Shown piece by piece: positions 59,539-64,000 of a DNA stretch of 64,000 nucleotides. Below the pieces are notes generated by a model. The model worked only from the letters and a program-made list of their open reading frames with translations, was not told the DNA's origin and ran no database searches. Source of the DNA: Arsenicicoccus cauae. Its GTDB lineage: Bacteria > Actinomycetota > Actinomycetes > Actinomycetales > Dermatophilaceae. The DNA is taken from positions 1-64,000 of the forward strand of contig NZ_WLVL01000018.1 in NCBI RefSeq assembly GCF_009707125.1, given 5' to 3'. The number at the start of each line of letters is the position of its first letter. Positions within the stretch are counted from its first letter, which is position 1. The position numbers were made by a program, and so were the translations under genes.

Positions 59539-61161
59539 TCAGGCGTCCGCAGCGTCCTCGTCCTTGGCGGCCTTCTTGGCCGGGGCCTTCTTGGCGGGAG
59601 ACTTCTTGGCGGGAGCCTTCTTGGCCGGCTTGGCCCCCTCGGAGTCCTCGCTCGCCGCGGCCTCATCAGCGGACTTCTTGGCCGGGGCCTTCTTGGCCGG
59701 GGACTTCGTCGCCGGAGCCTTCTTGGCCGGCTTGGCCTCCTCGGCGCCCTCGGCGGAGTCCTCGCTCACCGCGGCCTCGTCAGCGGCCTTCTTGGCCGGA
59801 GCCTTCTTGGCCGGGGACTTCGTCGCCGGAGCCTTCTCGGCCGGCGTGGCCTCGGCGTCGTCGGCGGCCTCGTCTTCAGCGCCCTCGACCTCGACGTCCA
59901 GGTCGGACAGGTTGACGACGTTGCCGGAGGCGTCCTTGATGGTGATGTCCTCGAGCACCGTGGCCAGCGCCTTGCGGCGAGCCACCTCGCTGACCATGGC
60001 GGGCACCTGGCCGTTGGAGTCCATGATCTGGGCGAACTGGTTGGGGTCCATGCCGTACTGCTGGGCCTGCATCACGAGGTACTCGATGAGCTCCTGCTGC
60101 CCGACCTGGACCTCGCGCTCCTCGGCGATGGCGTCGAGGAGGAACTGACCCTTCATGGCCTCGCGGACGTTCTTGGCGACCTCCTCGCGGTGCTCGGCCG
60201 TGTCGTGACCCTCCTCCGAGCCCTCGGCGAAGTGGGACTCGACCTCGGCCTCGACCAGGGCCTCGGGCAGCGGGATCTCGACCGTCTCGAGCAGCTGGGC
60301 CAGGACCTTGTCCCGGGCCTGCGTGCCCTGCTCGAACTTCTTGGCGCGCTCGGTCTGCGCGGTCACGTCGGCCCGCAGCTCGTCGATCGTGTCGAACTCC
60401 GAGGCCAGCTGGGCGAACTCGTCGTCCAGCTCGGGCAGCTCGCGCTCCTTGACGGACAGGACGGTGATGGTGATCTCGGCCTCCTGACCGGCGCGGTCGC
60501 CACCGGCCAGCGGCGCGGTGAAGGTCGTGCTCTCGTCGGCCTTGACCCCGACCAGGTGGTCGTCCATGCCCTCGAGCATGTTGCCGGAGCCGATCTCGTA
60601 GGAGACGCCGGAGACCGAGTCAATCTCCTCCCCGTCGATGGACGCGGCCAGGTCGATCGACACGAAGTCGCCGGTCCGGGCGGCGCGGTCGACACCCACG
60701 AGGCTCCCGAAGCGCTCCTGCAGCTGAGACAGGTTGGCGTTGACGTCCTCCTCGGTCACCTCGACGTCGTCGACGTCGACCGTGAGGCTCGTGAAGTCCG
60801 GCATCTCGATGGTCGGGCGAACGTCGAGCTCGGCGGCGAAGGCCAGCTGCTGGCCGTCCTCGAGGGGGATCTCGGTGACGTCGACCTCGGGCTGCGAGAG
60901 CGGCTTGAGGCCGGTCTCGTCGATGGCCTGGCCGTAGAACTGCGGGAGCGCCTCGTTGACGGCCTCCTGCAGCACGGCGCCCTTGCCGATGCGCTGGTCG
61001 ATGATGCGGGCGGGGACCTTGCCGCGGCGGAAGCCGGGAACCTGCACCTGCTGGCCGATGGTCTTGTACGCCGCGTCGATGCTCGGCTTGAGCTCCTCGA
61101 AGGGGACCTCGACGGTCAGCTTGACCCGGGTCGGGCTGAGGTTCTCGACGGCACTCTTCAC
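59539..61161 (-). CDS. tig: Trigger factor with a Lys/Ala/Pro-rich tail
   Basis: 540 residues from GTG at 61161 (GGAG 8 bases upstream). Ribosome-bound chaperone and peptidyl-prolyl isomerase. N-terminal ribosome-binding domain with the GFRRGKVP loop (about 43-50), PPIase domain (about 160-245) and helical C-terminal domain to about 425. The last 110 residues are repeated [13 protein letters not shown] modules mixed with acidic stretches, like tails of actinobacterial HupB. The tail is coded by DNA repeats and may bind RNA or DNA. Upstream of clpP1-clpP2 as in many bacteria. Confidence 0.95.
   Translation of the reverse strand: MKSAVENLSPTRVKLTVEVPFEELKPSIDAAYKTIGQQVQVPGFRRGKVPARIIDQRIGKGAVLQEAVNEALPQFYGQAIDETGLKPLSQPEVDVTEIPLEDGQQLAFAAELDVRPTIEMPDFTSLTVDVDDVEVTEEDVNANLSQLQERFGSLVGVDRAARTGDFVSIDLAASIDGEEIDSVSGVSYEIGSGNMLEGMDDHLVGVKADESTTFTAPLAGGDRAGQEAEITITVLSVKERELPELDDEFAQLASEFDTIDELRADVTAQTERAKKFEQGTQARDKVLAQLLETVEIPLPEALVEAEVESHFAEGSEEGHDTAEHREEVAKNVREAMKGQFLLDAIAEEREVQVGQQELIEYLVMQAQQYGMDPNQFAQIMDSNGQVPAMVSEVARRKALATVLEDITIKDASGNVVNLSDLDVEVEGAEDEAADDAEATPAEKAPATKSPAKKAPAKKAADEAAVSEDSAEGAEEAKPAKKAPATKSPAKKAPAKKSADEAAASEDSEGAKPAKKAPAKKSPAKKAPAKKAAKDEDAADA
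59570..59860. repeat. Repeated Lys/Ala/Pro codons in the tig tail
   Basis: Several blocks of related sequence encode AKKAPAKK and ATKSPAKK, in three larger modules split by acidic linkers containing EDS. In frame throughout; copy number probably varies between strains. Confidence 0.7.
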
Positions 61162-61265
61162 TGCGGTTGCTCCATGGTCTGTGCTAGAGGTCTGTGGCCC
61201 TCGCCGGCGCCCCACCGCCACGCCTCGGTGGAGGATCGGGAGGCGGCCGGCGACATCGACAAGGG

Positions 61266-61284
61266 GCCTCGGCCGAGCCGAGGC
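61266..61284 (-). other. Short inverted repeat between scoB and tig
   Basis: Perfect 8-bp arms (GCCTCGGC/GCCGAGGC) around CGA, 83 bases past the scoB stop and about 105 bases before the tig start. Either a scoB terminator or part of the tig leader. No other element was seen in this 205-bp gap. Confidence 0.35.
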
Positions 61285-61366
61285 TCTCGCCATGCTATCG
61301 GCTCGCCCCGCCTATCCCTAACGGTCATCGGGACACGGAGCCGCCACCGGGCCACGCCCGGCAGCG

Positions 61367-62005
61367 TCAGCCGAGGTCGACGGTGAAGTCGCAGCCGGTC
61401 TTGTCGCGGATCTCGTCCTCGGTGACGCCGTCGAACAGCTCGCGCAGGACCAGGCCCTGCGCGGTGACGTCGAAGACGCACAGGTCGGTGATGATCCGCT
61501 GGACCACGCCCTTGCCGGTGTAGGGCAGCGTGCACTCCGCGAGGATCTTGTGCGCGCCCCCCTTGGCGGTGTGCTCCATGAGGACGATGACCTTCTTGGC
61601 GCCGTGCACCAGGTCCATCGCGCCGCCCATCCCCTTGACCATCTTGCCGGGGATCATCCAGTTGCTGATGTCGCCATGCTCGGACACCTGCATGGCCCCG
61701 AGGATGGCGGCGTCGACCTTGCCGGAGCGGATCATCCCGAAGGACGTCGCCGAGTCGAAGAAGCTGGCGCCCTTGCGGACGGTGACGGTCTCCTTGCCGG
61801 CGTTGATGAGGTCGGGGTCCTCGGTGCCTTCCACGGGGTAGGCACCGGTGCCGAGGATGCCGTTCTCGGACTGCAGGACGAGCTCGACGTCGTCGGCCAC
61901 GTAGCTGGGGACCAGCGTCGGCAGCCCGATGCCCAGGTTGACGTAGTCGCCGTCGTGCAGCTCCTGGGCGGCCCGCTCGGCCATCTGCTCACGCGTCAGC
62001 GCCAT
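61367..62005 (-). CDS. scoB: 3-oxoacid CoA-transferase subunit B
   Basis: 212 residues. Beta subunit of succinyl-CoA:3-oxoacid CoA-transferase (or the PcaJ type acting on 3-oxoadipate). [13 protein letters not shown] (about 23-35) and the catalytic Glu in [10 protein letters not shown] (about 45-54) are visible; [20 protein letters not shown] follows. Three bases after scoA. ScoB and PcaJ cannot be separated from sequence alone. A decayed thiolase gene upstream would have completed the cleavage route. Confidence 0.92.
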   Translation of the reverse strand: MALTREQMAERAAQELHDGDYVNLGIGLPTLVPSYVADDVELVLQSENGILGTGAYPVEGTEDPDLINAGKETVTVRKGASFFDSATSFGMIRSGKVDAAILGAMQVSEHGDISNWMIPGKMVKGMGGAMDLVHGAKKVIVLMEHTAKGGAHKILAECTLPYTGKGVVQRIITDLCVFDVTAQGLVLRELFDGVTEDEIRDKTGCDFTVDLG

Positions 62006-62008
62006 CGC

Positions 62009-62815
62009 TCACGCCTCCTTCTGCTCGTCTGCGGTGGGTGCGGTGGCTGCCGGACGGACCGTGCGGCGCTCGATCCGCTTGTCGGCGACCTCCTCGGGCG
62101 TCAGCGCCACGACGCGCTGGACGTAGATCCCGGGCAGGTGCACGTCGCCCGGGTCGAGATCCCCGGGCTCGACCAGCTCCTCGACCTCGGCGATCGTCAC
62201 GCGGCCCGCCATCGCGCACACGGGGTTGAAGTTGCGGGCGGCCTCGCGGAAGACGAGGTTGCCGTGCCGGTCGCCGCGCCAGGCGCGCACCAGACCGAAG
62301 TCACAGCTGATGGCCTCCTCGAGCACGAAGGTCTTGGGCTCGCCGTCGACGTCGAAGACCTTGGTCTCCTTGGGCGGCGAGGTCTTGACGACCCTGCCGT
62401 CGGCGTCGTGCAGCAGGGGCAGGCCACCCTCGGCCACCTGGGTGCCGGCCCCGGTGAGGGTGTAGAAGCCGGCGATCCCCGAGCCGCCGCAGCGGAGCTT
62501 CTCGGCGAGGGAGCCTTGCGGGGTGAGCTCGACCTCGAGCTCCCCGGAGAGGTACTGCCGCTCGAACTCCTTGTTCTCCCCGACGTAGGACGCCTGGATG
62601 CGGCGGATCTTTTTGTCCGCCAGAAGGATCCCCATCCCCCAGTCGTCAACGCCGCAGTTGTTGGAGACGAGCTCGAGGTCCGTGGCCCCCTGCTCGTGCA
62701 GCGCCCGGATCAGCACGCTCGGGATGCCGCACAGGCCGAAGCCGCCGACCGCCAGCGAGGCTCCGTCGCCGATGTCGGCCACGGCCTCCTCGGCGGAGGA
62801 CACCACCTTGTCCAT
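62009..62815 (-). CDS. scoA: 3-oxoacid CoA-transferase subunit A
   Basis: 268 residues. Alpha subunit: VGGFGLCGIPSVLI (about 23-36), SNNCGVDDWGMGILL, and the TSPPKETKVFDVDGEPKTFV region are family marks. A GGAAGG stretch precedes the ATG. The C-terminal 25 residues are a variable tail. Operon with scoB. Confidence 0.93.
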   Translation of the reverse strand: MDKVVSSAEEAVADIGDGASLAVGGFGLCGIPSVLIRALHEQGATDLELVSNNCGVDDWGMGILLADKKIRRIQASYVGENKEFERQYLSGELEVELTPQGSLAEKLRCGGSGIAGFYTLTGAGTQVAEGGLPLLHDADGRVVKTSPPKETKVFDVDGEPKTFVLEEAISCDFGLVRAWRGDRHGNLVFREAARNFNPVCAMAGRVTIAEVEELVEPGDLDPGDVHLPGIYVQRVVALTPEEVADKRIERRTVRPAATAPTADEQKEA

Positions 62816-62881
62816 GTCTTTCCTTCCTCACTTCGTCGTGACGGATGCCGCCACCCTATCGGCGGCCCGAGCAGACCCGCC

Positions 62882-63420
62882 TCAGGGGCGGGAGAGCAGC
62901 ATGGCGACACCCTGGCCGACGCCGACGCACATGGTGGCGAGGGCGTGGTCGTGGCCACCGTCGGCGAGCGAGATCGCCGCGGTCAGGGCCAGGCGGGCAC
63001 CGCTGATGCCGAGGGGGTGGCCGAGCGCGATGGCCCCGCCGTGCGGGTTGACGTGCGCCGCGCCGTAGCCCATCACCCGGGGCGCCAGGCCGGCCGCCGC
63101 CGCGCCGTCGATGCGGGCCAGCGGCTCCAGGGAGAACTCCTCGACGGCGCGCTCGCTAGCCACCAGCAGGGCCGCGGCACCGTCGCTGACACCCCTGGCG
63201 CTGGGGGATCATGACGGGCGCGATCTCGGTCGCCAGCCGATCGTCGAGTCGTGCACCTCGGCTCTGCGGCGGTAGGCGCTCTCGGCCTTGGCCATCACGA
63301 ACGGCGCCCGGCTCATCGACTCCACCCCGCCTGCGAGGTAGAGATCCCCGCCGCCGGCGAGGATGCCACGGGCCGCCGTCACGGCCCCCAGCCATGCTAC
63401 GGCCGAGCGGCCCCCGCCGA
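62882..63420 (-). pseudogene. Thiolase (acetyl-CoA acyltransferase/PcaF-like) remnant
   Basis: Two thiolase pieces remain. The first (about 63410-63215) reads AVTAARGILAGGGDLYLAGG then VESMSRAPFVMAKAESAYRR and DSTIGW. The second (63163-62882) reads ERAVEEFSLEPLARIDGAA then VNPHGGAIALGHPLGISG to MCVGVGQGVAMLL. Missing are the N-terminus with the active-site Cys, a middle block after DSTIGW, and the NEAFA region between PRVMGYG and AAHVNPHGG. The frame also shifts near 63205. Inactive. Its 5' end abuts tRNA-Pro and its terminator. Confidence 0.8.
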
Positions 63421-63438
63421 CGCGGACGACCAGACGCG

Positions 63439-63472
63439 CGAGGGCCCGCCGGAGACGTCCGGCGGGCCCTCG
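63439..63472 (-). terminator. Terminator of tRNA-Pro
   Basis: Perfect 15-bp stem with a 4-base loop, starting 2 bases past the CCA end of tRNA-Pro. Confidence 0.8.
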
Positions 63473-63474
63473 CG

Positions 63475-63551
63475 TGGTCGGGCTGACAGGATTTGAACCT
63501 GCGACATCGTGCTCCCAAAGCACGCGCGCTACCAAGCTGCGCCACAGCCCG
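63475..63551 (-). tRNA. tRNA-Pro(TGG)
   Basis: Cloverleaf readable on the minus strand: acceptor CGGGCTG/CAGCCCG with the C1-G72 pair typical of proline tRNAs, anticodon stem CGTGC/GCACG with loop TTTGGGA (anticodon TGG), and T-loop GTTCAAATC. Discriminator A, CCA encoded. Confidence 0.95.
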
Positions 63552-63690
63552 TGAAGCCTCGATCCTACCGGTCCCGGCGCGCGGCCCCGCACGCGCGAAC
63601 GGCGAGGCGGGGTGTCGGATTTCCCGCGGGCCCGGTGCGGCCACTACCCTGTGCAGTGCCCGTCATGACGGTTCCCCGTCGTGCCACGCT

Positions 63691-63764
63691 GCGGGTGTAG
63701 CTCAATGGTAGAGCCCTAGTCTTCCAAACTAGCTACGCGAGTTCGATTCTCGTCACCCGCTCCA
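63691..63764 (+). tRNA. tRNA-Gly(TCC)
   Basis: Acceptor GCGGGTG/CACCCGC, anticodon stem CTAGT/ACTAG with loop CTTCCAA (anticodon TCC), T-loop GTTCGATTC, discriminator T and encoded CCA. Divergent from tRNA-Pro with 139 bp between; nothing else seen in that space. Confidence 0.95.
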
Positions 63765-63785
63765 GCCCGCCCCGCCGGGCGGCGC

Positions 63786-63826
63786 GAAGGCCCCGTCGCC
63801 TCTCCTCGGAGGGCGGCGGGGCCTTC
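63786..63826 (+). terminator. Terminator after tRNA-Gly
   Basis: 15-bp stem with one T-G pair, 11-base loop, 21 bases past the tRNA. It ends 14 bases before the stop codon of the convergent gene, so it may act for both strands. Confidence 0.75.
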
Positions 63827-63840
63827 GGCATCCAGGCAGG

Positions 63841-64000
63841 TCAGCGCTGGCGACGGTCCAGCATCGTCCAGAATCCGCCGACGGCGGCGACCAGTCCGAC
63901 CAGGGACGCGAGCGCGAAAGGCGCCATCCCCATCACGACCGTGACCACCGCGGCGAGCGCGAGGAGCACCCCGAGGGCGACCAGGGCCGGGGCGACGAGC
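63841..64000 (-). CDS. Membrane protein, C-terminal part (partial)
   Basis: About 52 codons of a gene cut by the window edge. The reading gives two hydrophobic segments (LVALGVLLALAAVVTVVMG and FALASLVGLVAAVGGFWTM) and a basic end DRRQR. Probably a small membrane protein; family not recognised. Confidence 0.6.
   Translation of the reverse strand, partial: LVAPALVALGVLLALAAVVTVVMGMAPFALASLVGLVAAVGGFWTMLDRRQR

Noticed and set aside
63475-63764. tRNA-Pro/tRNA-Gly as an integration site of a mobile element
   Set aside because: No integrase, no direct repeat of a tRNA 3' end and no atypical base composition were seen nearby.

Overview
The window is about 72% GC chromosomal DNA from an actinobacterium. 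Signs of this are the infB-ylxR-nusA-rimP order, heavy use of GTG starts and ATGA/GTGA stop-start overlaps, a translational-type T-box before ileS, a paired clpP1P2, a probable tmsAB pair and lysine/alanine-rich protein tails. Gene content and style fit Micrococcales, probably an Intrasporangiaceae/Dermatophilaceae-like organism. That placement is inference; there is no rRNA gene here to test it.

Layout. (1) 1-7.7 kb: translation cluster infB(partial)-ylxR-nusA-rimP on the minus strand. A ferritin-like lipoprotein and an aminoglycoside-type kinase diverge from it. A cbiMNQO cobalt importer follows behind a cobalamin riboswitch. (2) 7.7-14.1 kb: an acetyltransferase, a lipoprotein, and the paaABCDE phenylacetyl-CoA epoxidase operon, with a perfect palindrome at its divergent promoter and a His-rich acetyltransferase opposite. 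(3) 13.8-22.8 kb: lactate region with a GntR regulator remnant, lldP-lutABC behind a promoter carrying two identical operator half-sites, dapB, and a second FAD/Fe-S D-lactate-type dehydrogenase. (4) 22.9-34.6 kb: YihY/BrkB, DUF3072, pnp, rpsO, a membrane GGDEF-EAL protein, lpd, cstA-ybdD. (5) 34.6-42.2 kb: a MarR pseudogene, ndk, a DUF4233-folC-ileS operon with T-box, and a DUF222/HNH pseudogene. (6) 42.2-48.8 kb: tmsA-tmsB (10-methyl fatty acid synthesis), a CoA-transferase, a NUDIX-like protein, an S66 peptidase and an acyltransferase. (7) 48.9-56.4 kb: valS, a possible papain-fold protein, and a DUF4129-TM-MoxR-DUF58-TM operon. (8) 56.4-64 kb: clpX, clpP2-clpP1, tig, scoAB with a decayed thiolase, tRNA-Pro and tRNA-Gly.

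How it works together. Most genes are housekeeping: translation, transcription elongation, RNA decay, proteolysis, tRNA charging, folate and lysine synthesis. Catabolic modules for phenylacetate, lactate, 3-oxoacids and peptides or pyruvate (cstA) are set between them. No prophage, CRISPR array, insertion sequence or defence island was seen.

Most notable. Four genes (GntR, MarR, DUF222/HNH, thiolase) each lack an internal block, two of them regulators, so small internal deletions seem to be eroding accessory genes. GC-rich hairpins without T-tracts close most transcripts. The heptamer GTATGCC/GGCATAC recurs beside several of these 3' ends. The MoxR operon carries the DUF4129 module but no transglutaminase, and a possible cysteine-peptidase-fold gene stands divergently beside it.
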